NCBI GenBank assembly: GCA_947561585.1
Contig: CANNZV010001441.1
Coordinates: 90,129 to 154,128, forward strand
Reading direction: 5' to 3'
Origin: Caprella mutica
Lineage: Eukaryota; Arthropoda; Malacostraca; Amphipoda; Caprellidae
DNA: 64,000 nt
The notes under the pieces are model-generated. The model was not told the DNA's origin and did not search any database. It saw only the letters and a list, made by a program, of their open reading frames with translations. Position 1 is the stretch's first letter, and the number at the start of each line of letters is the position of its first letter. Made by a program: the position numbers and the translations under genes. This document shows, in pieces, positions 11,210 to 22,519 of this stretch.

Positions 11210-12244
11210 CTCTACTAACATGTTGAACATCTGTTGTGCCTTCGCTTGATGATACGAAATGAAAAATGAGGCCTTGGGTTCACCTGTTGAATTAGATTCT
11301 GGAATTTGATTATACTCTCTTGGGGTAACTGAAAGTGCCTCTACTCAAACGTTAATTTCTTGAATCCATGACCAGAATTTATAGGAGCATCAACTATATA
11401 GCTCTATGCTATTCTTGATGAGATCCTTTGTTAGCAATTGCCAAGCTAGAATGCTTTGCATGTCCTCATTGTTCACTGGCAACGCGTCACGTAGGAAGTT
11501 TGGTAATGTTCAGTAGTTCTGTTAAACACAGGGTGGCTAAAGGATTTAGATCACTCTGTGGAGCCAACCTTTTGATTACCACTTGCTGCCATCCTTCACG
11601 TCTAGATTGTTCACCATTTTGTTCATGAATAGGTGGTACATCTCCAGTTCAATCTTGACCATTGTCAGGCATAAGATCCAGAAACTCGACGACCTTCTCT
11701 TTGCTAGTCATAGAACGCTCCGTTTCGCTGGTTGCAGTGAGTCTTTCTTGGAAAATGATCCCTTTGATATCTGCAGGTCGACATGACAAATGTTGTACAG
11801 ATTAGATTCAGCATCTTCTCCGGAGTGTTTAGTAGAGTTGAACACAGCCAGAATTTCAGAACAATCGGCAAACAACGCATGACGTTCGGCGCTCAACTCA
11901 GCAACTCTGATCATCGCTACACATTTCACCAAGGAAGATGTTAGATTACAGCTGTCATTGGCAAAATGTCGATATGCCAGCTTCAAATTTACGGCATGGG
12001 CTTTTGCTTCAGATGTATCAGAAATTTGATAGGCATTCATCTTTAGTAGATGAGATAGGATTTGAAAAGAAGATTCAAAATTATTTTCCAAGACTTTGAT
12101 TGAAGGTTGCCTCAGTCTAGCATTAGAAACTAGTTCCATTGTGATGAAACTTGTAGTTTCACTTCTGTTAGCAATCCACAAACTCTTCTGATAAAAATTG
12201 GTAATGTTTGTGGATTGACTTGATTCAGATCTGGCCCTTTTCAA
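11210..12244 (-). pseudogene. Degenerate minus-strand coding remnant, possibly BEL/Pao gag
   Basis: A 178-codon open stretch (11708-12244) encodes an alpha-helical-looking protein (TSSLVKCVAMIRVAELSAERHALFADC) that I do not recognise. The part down to 11210 carries only short open pieces. Position and strand fit the 5' part of the BEL/Pao element, interrupted by the MITE at 10378, but no diagnostic motif is visible. It could also belong to a different retroelement or to a transposase relic. Confidence 0.3.
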
Positions 12245-12705
12245 TCAAACTGTGATTTATCAAAAATATCTTTCTGGCGATATCATCTTTCATGTTTAAT
12301 ACCAGTTGGTCTCTGATTGCTTATTCTGCATAAGCGTGATCAAAGGTAGCTACTGGCTAGTAGTCTCAATTTTGTCACATATTGATCTACATCTTCATTA
12401 CGCTCTAGTTTTATTTTCAAGAAGTTATAGCACTCATTCAATAAATTTATCCTTGGCCTGCAATCATCATCAAATCTTTGCAGAACAATTTTCATCCTGT
12501 CAACATTATCATCAATGGCATCTATTTCAAAACTTTCAAATTTAAACTGATTTTTTGTTCAGCTCAATGGCACATTCATAATTCGACCATGCCTTCTTGA
12601 ATTATTTCCAAGTTGAGAGCAATGTTGCTTCCTGCTGGCAAGTCCAATTCTGGAGGTGGTTTCAATCCATTCATTGCCATTTCATATTTTATTTTGTATT
12701 ACTTC
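12245..12705 (-). pseudogene. Gypsy-type gag N-terminus remnant
   Basis: On the minus strand an ATG near 12685 begins MAMNGLKPPPELDLPAGSN, typical of the start of many invertebrate Ty3/gypsy Gag proteins. Broken frames follow, with KVLK.., VTKLRLLA-like and AIRDQLVLNMKDDIARKI motifs (the I-R-D-Q-L-V of gypsy gag). Several stops are present. It appears to be a separate element adjoining the BEL remnant. Confidence 0.45.
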
Positions 12706-12840
12706 TGACACCATGTAAAGATCCTTAGTATTTTGATATTTATTTGTCAATTTAAGTAACATAAAATATATAGATATGAGAGACAACTAATAGTGTAATC
12801 CTATATCCTGGATACCAATGAATAAAACTAATATTGAATA

Positions 12841-13791
12841 TCTATATATATAATACGCTACATCTGTCTGTATGTGTGTATGCGTGTTACTTGGAGCAAT
12901 ATTACTCACAAACTGTTAGACCTAGAGACTTGAAAATTTAAAACTTTTTAGAAAGTCGTGTCGAATTTAACGTGTTAAAAGGATTTTCCTAAATTCAAAC
13001 GGGTTTTCGAATTATTAACACTTGATTTATAATGGGATGCATAGGAATTAATTCGACATACTTTCCAGGATATTTTCAGAGACTATACAACAGAATGGGC
13101 TGAAATTTTCTGGAAACCTTCGGTCTATGGTCCTACAGAACGCTATTGATTTGTTTTACGAAATTCGAACGGGTTTTTAAATTGTTCGAATTTTAAGTTT
13201 CAATGGAATACATAGGGATTTAATTCAAATCGGTAAATACATGGTAACATACGAAATAAATAAAAAAATAAAATTTTAATTAATTAATTTTAATATTGAT
13301 ACTGACGGGTTGGATTATGAATAAATATTCAAAATAAATTATATTTAGAATATTTATAATCAATTGGTGAAAATTTTTAGTTATTTTACATAATTATATT
13401 AATTTATTTAATAAATTGAATATCAGCTGCTACCTAGGTATATATGTGAATTTTATTTCTTCTATTTCAAGCATCGAACTGATTGATGTAGCTAATTGTT
13501 TTTGTTTTTCATAATGTGATTATTTGAATAATATTTGTAATATGAAGTTATTTATACAGCTATCTTATATAATAATGTATGATCTATACGACAGTATTCT
13601 ACACAAATTGATGATGTCACGGGGCGGAAAATTACTCTTTACTGGTACCTAATTCTTATGAAATGTAATGGAAAACGGGATATGTAATGTGTATGAACAA
13701 ACACGATAAGTAATGTACTTAAATATTAGAATAGAAAAAATATATAGTAATATATGTACGTCACCGTGCAATTTACACGGGTACCCACTAG
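12841..13791 (+). mobile_element. Non-autonomous Helitron, 951 bp
   Basis: It starts TCTATATATATAATACGCTA directly after an A (12840) and ends CTAG (13788-13791) directly before a T, the A^T insertion signature. A hairpin, CCGTG / CACGG with a 7-nt loop, lies about 10 bp before CTAG (about 13763-13781). There is no target duplication and no TIR, as expected. Inside, two related segments of about 170 bp begin AAATTC[A/G]AACGGGTTTT (about 12983 and 13157). No Rep/helicase coding is present. Confidence 0.88.
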
Positions 13792-15224
13792 TTAAATAAT
13801 AATAATTTAGATATAACATATTTACACTGATGAAACTTTTTCGGTCTCTAAATGAAATGTTTTGAGGATGAGTCATTAGCAGAAGAATTGCCACCACACA
13901 ATCCAGAACTTAGCCTTTTGGATTTTCACTTCTTTGCTGATGCACACACTCAATTTACATGAAAAAATCAGTTTCCATAGAGTCTTTTATACAATGTGTT
14001 CAATGCTTCGCTGAAAGATATAACCAGAAGCCTCTCATGAAAGTTTACAAAAATGTTCTGAAGCTTGTGTCGTTTTGTCTTCAGGCTGGAGTGGGTATTT
14101 TTCAACAATATTTGTAGGGCATCAGGAGATGCGCCTCATACAATATAGGAACATAAATACTTAATAATTATATAAATTCATTTTTTGTTGTTAGTGCATT
14201 TGGCGCGTTATAAGTGCTTCTAATTCAAAATTTGAAAATTTGTGTAATGTGGTGAAGCACAGTATTGCATTTGGGTCAAATAATTTCCGGAAGCAATATG
14301 AGATAAGAAATAGCATTAACCGATGATAAGTTGTCATCATTGTAAAGAAATAAATGAACGATTAGAACCATTTCATTAATAATGGCAATCATCCTTAGCA
14401 TAATACCTATCAGATATAATTACCTTAGCAAACAAATGATTCATTTGCCATTTTTTCGATATGCTTCTATGGAGGCAACAGAGCTTGCTTGGATGGTTGA
14501 TGCAAAAACCACCGACAATCTTTTTGTCATCATTTGACAGCTGTTGAAAGATCTGTAATCAGTAGGATTTCTGATGAAGATCATTCTTTGAAATTTGTTG
14601 AATGCTTTTTCAATTTATGCCCTGTTCTGCTTCCACCTTTATTACACTTTGTGACTATTCTTGAATCCTTGCATGGCAGGGCGAATATTGCGCACTATAG
14701 AAAGCAATTTTAAGAACATGAAACGGTTGTTAATGCCTAATATTACGCTATATATGTGTATTTCTTCACTCTTAACTAAAAATATATACATTCCACATAT
14801 ATTTCAGATAATAGGTCGAAATATGAAATTGTGAATCAGGGTGAATTTAAAGTCATTAGTCTTTTCTGTGAAATTTATAGCTAAACATATCAAACGTCAC
14901 GTCATATGTTTATCCTTTTGCTAATTAAGTATAGTTATATAAACTTATTATTCGGTTCTTTTTAATAAAATCGAAAATATTAGGTCTAAAACGACCAAAC
15001 AGTAAAGGGAAAACCAAATCTGTTATCATTATGCTTTTAAAAGTTACAAATCGACATTGCACCACGTTGTGAATAGTAGCTTCGTCGAGCTTGTCAATTC
15101 TGAGAATTGTCCTTGAAAAGGGAGTACTTGTTCGAATAAACAAAATGGCTAAGAACTTTCTGTGCAATGTTGAAGACCAGAAGAAATACTTAAAATAATT
15201 CAAAATATAGCTGAATACATGAAT
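13792..15224. other. AT-rich non-coding stretch with a possible transposase scrap
   Basis: I see no gene. At about 13890-14120 the plus strand has open pieces with a PELSLLDFHFF-like motif followed by FIQCVQCFAERYNQK and an in-frame TGA. This faintly resembles the C-terminus of a mariner-type transposase (S-P-D-L-x-x-x-D-F-H-L-F), but the match is weak. The rest holds only short ORFs. Confidence 0.3.
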
Positions 15225-15890
15225 GTGATCCAGACTTCAATGAGAACCATCATCATGAAGGATCTTCAGGTGTCTTCCTACAAAATGAGAGAACACTAAT
15301 TCCTCACACCTCTTAAAAATCAAAAGAGACTTGGGAAAACAAAGGTCCTTCTCAGAGAACTTAAAGCGGACATGACAAGGTATGATATAGCTTTTTTTAA
15401 CGAGACTCTCTTAAATATTGAAGCCAACCCAATTCAATATTCATGTTCAGAAGATATCCAAGATTTACCCTATCTCGAAAACTTGAAGTTTCCTCTGATT
15501 GTCGTGGAAAACGGGGTAAGATCAATCCTCTTTAACAATATTGTGGTTCCAGCTATTTGATTGATGAAAAAAAACACTCCGAAAATCAATCATTCATCTT
15601 CCAACAAGATGGTGAACTTTATTACTACTCAAACAAGACGCATGAGTGGTGCTCACGTCAATTGCCAAGGTTCTGTTGCAAGGAAATTTGGCCTCTTCAA
15701 CGCCAGATTCCAACCCAATAGATTTCTGAATGAAGTCGAAAGCCTTTTCTATTGCTCATTCAACAGCCAAGTGGACATAAAGGCCGTTGTTTGTTTGAGG
15801 AAGAGGAGCCTCACGGGTAAATCAGAGTGTGGACGTTCTGTGGTCACTGGGGCACCTGACTGATATCCCCTTCTGTGAATAACAATAATT
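15225..15890 (+). pseudogene. Highly decayed mariner-type transposase
   Basis: The plus strand, across frames, encodes TSMRTIMKDLQVSSYKMRE, LLRELKADM, then FFNETLLNIEANP where a catalytic block S-D-E-K-x-F-x-I-E is expected. Further on come FQQDGELYYYSNKTHEWC and LPRFCCKEIWP. The block order matches mariner transposases (compare the MKMSS..LLRELKSG and FQQDGGATSH blocks of the 20313-21613 element). Frames shift at least twice and the first catalytic Asp appears lost. No TIRs were found. Confidence 0.65.
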
Positions 15891-16087
15891 AAGGCTCATG
15901 TTGGTACTATTGACAACGAAACTGATGATTTCATTTAAAAGGACGTAGCAGAGATCTTCTGGCGCAGAACCTGAACCGTTGGTCTTTGAAAAACACCAGA
16001 GGAATTAGGTAGGTCAATCTATACCTTCTTGTAGACAAACCAAAGAGCTCTTCCTCTTTGAAAGAGAATGTCCAAAACTATTGTTAA

Positions 16088-16405
16088 CTAGATTATGTGC
16101 ACTCGGTAGAGCGCATACCTTCGCCGCTGCTTCGACCCGTTCTTTCCCAAAATTTAATCAACCGCTAACTGGATAATAACCAATTGGCTCACCAAGTTTC
16201 ATGCAATATGGTTCAATACTTTTTGAGTTATAAATGATCATGACCTTGACCTTTGACCGGATCACTCCAAAATCACTGGACATGGACAAATCGCTTCACC
16301 AAATTTCAGGCAATTTGGTTGAACACTTTTTTCAGTTAAGCGAATAACAAGATGATAAATAAATAAACGACGGCTAAAATATGACCTTCCCGCATTCTGC
16401 GAAGA
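16088..16405 (+). mobile_element. SINE with tRNA-like head
   Basis: An A-box-like GTGCACTCGGTAGAGCGC (about 16097-16114) and a B-box-like GCTTCGACCC (16129-16138) are spaced like a tRNA pol III promoter. The body that follows contains CATGACCTTGACCTTTGACC, and the tail reads ACGACGGCTAAAATATGACC then CCCGCATTCTGCGAAG. The same body occurs on the other strand at 22520-23025. It is not a tRNA gene: it lacks a foldable cloverleaf and continues into the SINE body. Confidence 0.6.
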
Positions 16406-16814
16406 TAATATGAGAGAATGAGAATATTTATTCAGTAATGCATAACTTATAAGGAATATTATGAAAGAATATTATATATTTTTCTGAAGCCCGTCCTGGT
16501 ACTCTTTATTTGAGTATTATTGGGCAATTAAAAAATTGAAATATTTCATCTAGTCTAAATTGAGTAACTCCAACCAAAGAAAATAAATCAAGAATTACAT
16601 ATACGTTACAATACTATAATGTTACACAAAACTTATTAATATGAACAAATTTTATTGCTATCCTACCAAACTTACAATTACCAAAATGAAAATAAATTGT
16701 ATATGAAAATATGATGAACAAATATATAATTACAATTACAAAATAATCATTGGAAGTGTTCACCTAACCTAACCCAACCTAACCTAATCTAATCTAAATT
16801 CTACCTAATATAAT

Positions 16815-18161
16815 CTATACATCAGAGTTTATCCATTTTCTAATTTCATGCTTAAACTTCTTACTATTATTAACAGTTTTTATATAGTTAGGTAGAGCAT
16901 TCCAGATCCTTACTGAATTGTAAAAAAATTGATTTTGTGAGACAGATTTGTGAATCTGAGGCAAATTTAAATTATCGTTGGTTCTAGATCTTGTCCGGTA
17001 ACAATGTGTTTGAGTCAAATTTGATATTTTGTGATGAAAATGATCAGAAAACCGAGATGAAACGGAATAATTGTAAAATTAGTTAAGGATATTATATCTA
17101 TAAAGGTTAAATAGTGAAAGAGGTGCTTTTTTTATCTGTTGGCAAATTATTCAAAATGAACTGGGCTCTGATTACAATTCTATTTAACTTATTTATATTA
17201 GTTACCCCGCATCCTCCCCACACAGTAATACCATACATTAAAACTGACTGGAAAAGAGAAAAATACATTATTTTTAATACTGCTGGTGGTACAATAGTTT
17301 GCATTTTCTTCAGAAGTCCTACTACATAAGAAAGTTTTCTACCTAAAATATTGATATGTTCATTAAAATTAAGCCTATTATCTATTTGCAGTCCCATAAA
17401 TTTTATATTTGTTACCTGATTAACTAAATCATCCCCTATTGAAACACCAAATAAATTTCGTTGAATACGAGCATGTGTGAATAAAATGAAAGAAGTTTTA
17501 TCAACGTTCAACGACAGCCTATTAGCTTTCATCCACTCATCTACCTTAGATCGCTCCAAACTAACATCCCTACAAAGATCATCCAAGCAGTTACCTGACA
17601 TAAATACAGTAGTATCATCAGCAAAGTGAATGAAGGATAGATAACCTATCATAACAATTATGCATATCGTTTACATACAAGGAGAACAAATACGGAGAGC
17701 TAACTGATCCCTGAGGCAGTCCAATGTTCATATTTTCAATAGAAGAAGTATTACCCTTTACATCAACATAAATTTTACGGTCAGTCAGGTAATCCCTAAA
17801 CCAACCCAAAATACTACCACGGAATCCCAGCCTCTCTAACTTTCCAACCATTATCCGCTTGTTCACAGTGTCAAATGCTTTCGATAAGTCCAGAAACACT
17901 GCGATTGTATGAGCCTTTTTATCAAGATTATCTGAGCACCTATCAGTGAACTCTAATATCGCATCTGATGTACCAAATCCCGTCCTAAATCCATATTGTT
18001 TATCATAAATTATTTTCTGACAATCTAGATATTCGGTAACTCTACATTTCATAATTTTTTCAATTATCTTAGATACGGTAGACAAAGTAGAGATTGGGCG
18101 ATAATTATTTACTACCTTAGAATTTTTGCTCTAATAAATAGGTATAATACGAGATTTTTAA
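16815..18161 (-). pseudogene. CR1-like ORF2, RT C-terminal half
   Basis: Minus strand, 5' to 3': NNYRPISTLSTVSKIIEKIM, DKQYGFRTGFGT, AVFLDLSKAFDTV, GLPQGSVSSPYLFSLYVNDM, a frame change near 17640, HFADDTTVF (FADD at 17615-17626), NVDKTSFILF, then after another break SQNQFFYNSVRIWNALP. These are the usual RT blocks and the CR1-type C-terminal R-I-W-N-x-L-P motif. The catalytic FADD is intact, but frameshifts and a stop before RPIS make it inactive. Confidence 0.85.
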
Positions 18162-18649
18162 AGGTCCTCTCCACTCTAAATTGAAAAAATTCTGGTATTG
18201 CTTTAAATCTGTAGAGCTAAGGTTGTATAACATATCGCAGTAAACAGAATTTAAATCGATCAAGTATTCTGTTCGCAATTAATTATATAAGAAATATTCA
18301 CATTTCGATTTTTCTCATTCTGAGATTCACAATTTCATTAGAAGAAAAAGCCCCCCATATGGATGTTCGTTCGTATATACATAGCACATACCTATTCAAA
18401 TCACAGATCAGCGTTCAAATAGAAAGTGTTTAAAAATTAACAGTTCTCAATATCGGAAAATGTTATGATATATGAAAACGATTTTTCATTGCTTGAAATT
18501 CGGAGGGATAGTAGAAAGAACGGAAAAAAATCTTAAATTACATATTATAATAAAACTATAGAACCAAATTTGAAATGCTTTGCAGTTTTATTATCAGTAA
18601 TCTTAGTTCTAATGCATAGAGAAATAAAAGAATAGAGTGGAGGGGACCT
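18162..18649. mobile_element. TTAA-flanked MITE (piggyBac-type), 488 bp
   Basis: It splits the LINE RT between PDVLK and the I-P-I-Y block. TTAA flanks both sides (18158-18161 and 18650-18653). Its ends are inverted: AGGTCCTCTCCACTCTA on the left and AGGTCCCCTCCACTCTA in reverse complement on the right, one mismatch in 17. It has no coding capacity. The TTAA duplication is the hallmark of piggyBac elements; the family assignment is inferred from that alone. Confidence 0.82.
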
Positions 18650-18654
18650 TTAAG

Positions 18655-20066
18655 TACATCAGGGAAACTACCTTCAATAACAGATGAGTCAAATATATCT
18701 ACAACAATATCAGCTATATAATGGATTAGAATTTTATATATAAAAATCGGAATACAATTTACATTACTTCCCCTACCAGACATAGCCATCACAATTTTAA
18801 TCACTTCCTGCTTGAAAGTAGGTTTTACACAGAAATTGTTACTAGAAGGAGTAGGCATATAATGCAGTGGGTCAATATTAGAAGAAAAATATTTTACGAA
18901 TAATTCCGATATAGCAGCTGGGTCTGTGGTGTCTACTCCGTTATCATCCAAGATTATATCAGAGTGCTTCTTGTTTCTATCTAACAATTTATTAATGGTT
19001 TGCCAGTTTTTCCTACAATCATTTTTAATTGAATTAAACTTATGGCCATAGAAGCTTTTTTTTTCTCTACTTATTTTTTTAGTTAATGCATTTTTATAAT
19101 TGTTATATATGTCAAAAGGAACGGTTCCCTGTTTGTATCTCTTAAATAGTTTATGCTTAAAATTAATTTTGTTAGCTAGCACTTCGCTAATCCAAGGCTT
19201 AGAAAGTTTTTTTATGAGAGATAGTTTTTGTTTTCTTAGGGCAACACCTATCATAGTTACACCACAGATTATCCAGCAGCCATTCAGTTTTCCTATCCTC
19301 ATTTCCATTCCAATATTTTCTTACAAATTCAGGCATGGAATTAATTAATGATTTTACATTTTTACCATCGTGATCACGAATAATTCTTACTATGGGAGTT
19401 TTATTATTGGTAATTTCAAGTATACAGAAAACCGGATAAAGATCAGAAATGTCAACTACAAGTGAACCTGAATATGACACATTAAATCCGTTGTACCATA
19501 TGTGATCTAAACATTTGGCTGTAGTTTCGGTTATACGAGTAGGCACGCTAATCAAAGGAGAAAACATAATATTGTACATATCTGAACTTATATTATTATC
19601 TATCAAATTAACGTTCAAGTCTCCACAGATGATCAAACTGTTACCTAAATAATCACCGACAGTAGCATTAATGAAATCTAAGAATATTGGCAAGGACAAG
19701 CTAGGAGGTCTGTATATTGCCAATATGGTCAACAACTGACCGTTATTATGGTTTGCAAGATAAAGATTTACCACACAAGACTCACATGATTCTGTTATAA
19801 TAGACTTTTCCGTATCTAACTGTGACTGTAATCCTACTCTTGATATACACAGACACACCTCCTCTGGATCTACCGGTTCTAAATGTGTGATATCCAAAAT
19901 AGCCATCAATTTCAGAACATTGTCCATCAGAAAACCAGGTTTCGCTCAAAACTATTACATCAACGGTGACATCAAGCGAGTCTATAAATGTTGAGAAACT
20001 GTCATAGTTATAATTATAAGATCTGATATTTTGATACAAGATGAGCAGATTGTTCCTCGACCTCAT
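18655..20066 (-). pseudogene. CR1-like ORF2, endonuclease and RT N-terminal half
   Basis: The minus strand begins MRSRNNLLILYQNIRSY, the typical AP endonuclease start, then VIVLSETWFSDG. After a frame change at about 19850 come LAIYRPPS and LIICGDLNVNLIDN. A motif SDLYPVF stands where S-D-H-x-P is expected, so the catalytic His appears replaced. RT-preceding blocks follow (WISEVLANKINFKHKLF, WQTINKLLDR, MSGRGSNVNCIPIFIYK). ORFs overlap in different frames (19782-20066, 19199-19927, 18556-19308). Confidence 0.82.
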
Positions 20067-20157
20067 AGTATCTATCTCCAGAAACTGGCGCTAGTTCAAA
20101 TGACTGATTTGGATCATTCATTATGACTGAATTTAACATTGATCAAATAGTGGTAAA

Positions 20158-20255
20158 CAACAGAGAGAAGCACAATAGAGAAAAGCACAGCAGAGAGAAG
20201 CACAGCAGAGAGGAGCACAACAGAGAGAAGCACAGCAGAGAGAAGCACATCAACA
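20158..20255 (+). repeat. 15-bp minisatellite (CAGAGAGAAGCACAG-type)
   Basis: About six imperfect tandem units of an AGAGAGAAGCACAGC motif lie just upstream of LINE ORF2. The single open frame through it is only the repeat. Confidence 0.75.
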
Positions 20256-20312
20256 GTCAAGTCAATTTCTATAATAACTATAGAAAAGCTTAACATAGCT
20301 TGATGACAGATA

Positions 20313-21613
20313 CAGGGTGGGGCGTTAAGTTTGGAAGCAAATGAAAGTGCATATTATAATCCAACGAAAAATATATTTAATAATTTACAGTTATGTATTA
20401 TTACATAAGGGTTTTAAGAATTCAAAAATCATAAATTTATTCAAAATGTCCCCCCTTGTTTTTAATAACAGCCTCAAATCTCCTCCGAACTTCTCCTACT
20501 GCGGCACGCAACTATTCTTGTGAAATTTCCTTCCAAGATCTCTGGAGCGAACGCTTTAAATCATCCACACTGCGATGGAATTTACCACAGGCCTTTGATT
20601 CAAGAATGGACCATACCGAAAAGTCCATAGGATTAACATCTGGGGAGCAGGGAGGCCACATTTCTTTGGACCAAAACCGTGGAAGATGGTCATGGCACCA
20701 GTTTTGAGTGACATTTGCAGTATGTGAAGTCGCGCCGCCGTCTTGCTGAAATGTCCATAGAGTGTCATTACCGAAGTGATCCTTAGCTGACTCCAACATT
20801 GGCGTCAAAATATTCTCAATATAACATTTAGCATTGATTTTGGCGCCTTGTTCCACAAAAATTAAAGGAGATCTCCAAGTTTCTGAAACGGCGGCTCAGA
20901 CCATTACTGAAGCAGGTTTCATGGTTCTGTGGACAGTTTTTTGGTTGTATGGGATGTCTTTTGCACTTTTACCAATTATTCTGTTATTCCTCCGGTTGTG
21001 AGCCATTTCCACTGTGAAATTTTTTTCGTCAGACCAAACAATTTCACCAGCCGTGCCAGACTTCAATTCTCTCAGAAGTGCTTTGCTTCTCTCCAATCTC
21101 TTTTTCTTTACAGTTTCTGACAGAGTCTGTCTCTTTTGGAGGGTGAAAGAGGACATCTTAAGGTCTTCTTTGACAACTCTTCTCATTGTTCTGGGACTCG
21201 CATTAGCTGTTTTGGCTAACAATCGTATTGACCTTTTCGAGTTCCTCCTGATCTTCTCTCGGGCACATTTTATCAGTTGTTTGGTGCGTTGTGAGCGTGG
21301 TCTACCACTTCTTGGACGATCAGTCAAGTCTCCTCTCTCATTAAAACGCTTCACACACTTCCAAACAGTCGATCTCGCTATTGAGAGAGTCTTTGAAATG
21401 ACGGAATCTGACTTCCCGGCACGGTGTAGAGCAATAATGGCTTCTCTTTTGTCTGACATTTTTGAATTGACTAAATTTTTGTAAAAAATAACACTGGCAC
21501 GTCATAATGTAGTGTCTCTACTATAGTTCAAACCCTATCACCTACTTAGGAACTTATTTTTAAGAATTATATTAATGTTTGAAAAATTGCTTCCAAACTT
21601 ACGCCCCACCCTG
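20313..21613 (-). mobile_element. Mariner-family transposon, 1301 bp, between LINE ORF1 and ORF2
   Basis: Inverted ends of about 27 bp start CAGGGTGGGGCGTTAAGTTT at 20313 and mirror it at 21613, with one base missing on the right. Both are flanked by TA (20311-20312 and 21614-21615). The transposase is on the minus strand and nearly intact. The TIR differs from that of the 8587 element, so it is a separate family. Confidence 0.94.
20512..21459 (-). pseudogene. Mariner transposase with a single in-frame stop
   Basis: A reading frame of 316 codons from ATG at 21459-21457, open except for TGA at 20896-20898, where family members have Trp (VMV-W-AAVS). Domains: paired HTH (DSVISKTLSIARSTVWKCV; TANASPRTMRRVVKEDL) with the linker GRPRSQRT; catalytic blocks IVWSDEKNFTVE, FQQDGGATSH and SPDVNPMDFSVW. 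The spacing between the second and third Asp is 38 residues by hand count. Length is within the usual 300-350 aa. No frameshift is seen, so decay is recent. A stop-suppressed product is conceivable but not supported by anything visible. Confidence 0.88.
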
Positions 21614-21762
21614 TATAAGCGACTTTGTAAATAAGTATGATTAAATACATATACAAGTCGAATATACAATAATCATGTCATAATGAAGCTGATCTCTCCA
21701 TGAGTTGATCAACCGAAATGTTTGACATATTATCACACACATGCTTCAGCCTAATCATGGTG

Positions 21763-22395
21763 TTAATGAACACTCTTAGAGTTTCTCCCAGTATTATTTG
21801 GCGGTTTGAACCATGCATAGACCTTCCCGTCAATAGATCCAGTACCATCCACTATATCAGGTTTCATTTTCTTAGCTTTACGAAGCGCGAAGAGGATGGT
21901 ACTCCTGGTTGGTATAAGATTGTCGTTGATGTAAAGATTTGAAGGTCTAGCTGTCTTACATGCACGAATTAGGTCTTTCTTGATACTCTGACGGCTCAGC
22001 TTCATAAGAATGCTCCTCGTATCCGGTCCCTGCCTTGTTGGTGTCTTACCAATACGGAACGCAGATCCGATCATACTTCAGGCAGTTTCGTATTGTGAGC
22101 CGAACAACTTCGTTGCACCTTTCAGAGTTAGAAACTGCGGGTACAGCATTGCCGGAGATAATAACATCACAGTTTCTCTCACCAGCCTCAACACTGTCTA
22201 CACGCTCCCGCAGTTCACTAATCTCACTCTTCATAGTGCAAAATTCTTGTTCCAATAGAGATAAACGTTCTTCTCTTGAGTTCACAATCTTAACTACTTC
22301 ATCCAACTTTGACAGCAACATCTCAACCACAGCTCTACTCTCCAGTGAAAGATTATCTAGGTCGTATTCTAGGTATTTTGAACAACGTTTTAGAT
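21763..22395 (-). pseudogene. LINE ORF1 with coiled coil and FP25K-like domain
   Basis: The minus strand is open from about 22395. It reads MLLSKLDEVVKIVNSREERL and EFCTMKSEISELRERVDSVE (coiled-coil heptads), then VIISGNAVPAVSNS. After a frame change near 22060 it continues LIRACKTARPSNLYINDNLI and LFALRKAKK, the conserved pattern of LINE ORF1 proteins with a Baculo_FP-type domain. It ends near 21763. ORF1 proteins bind the element RNA. The N-terminus may be truncated, since a stop lies just upstream. Confidence 0.75.
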
Positions 22396-22519
22396 ATGAA
22401 TGTTAAATTGGTTATATATGCTATATTTGACACTTAAAAAGGTTTATTACCTTCACAGATTGCGTAATGTTATATTTCAGGCAGCATATTTTTGTTTGTC
22501 TTCTTGTTACTCACATAAC

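Larger units (their letters stand above)
16410..22400 (-). mobile_element. CR1-like non-LTR retrotransposon, interrupted twice
   Basis: A minus-strand LINE with ORF1 (about 22395-21763) and ORF2 (20066 down to 16815). A 3' UTR reaches about 16410, where the minus strand carries an AATAAA signal (near 16427). A mariner (20313-21613) sits between the ORFs and a 488-bp MITE (18162-18649) sits inside the RT. No target duplication could be found, so both ends are approximate. The endonuclease, RT and C-terminal motifs place it with CR1/Rex-type elements. Confidence 0.8.

Noticed and set aside
15561..15863. 100-codon plus-strand ORF as a new gene
   Set aside because: The mariner transposase homology lies in a neighbouring frame, so this is a shadow of a decayed transposase.
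16095..16140. Possible tRNA gene (A-box and B-box-like motifs)
   Set aside because: No cloverleaf can be formed, and the sequence continues into a SINE body that recurs elsewhere.
16766..16800. AACCTAACCTAACC run as telomeric repeat
   Set aside because: Only a few imperfect units, within the LINE 3' region. It is too short to be telomeric.
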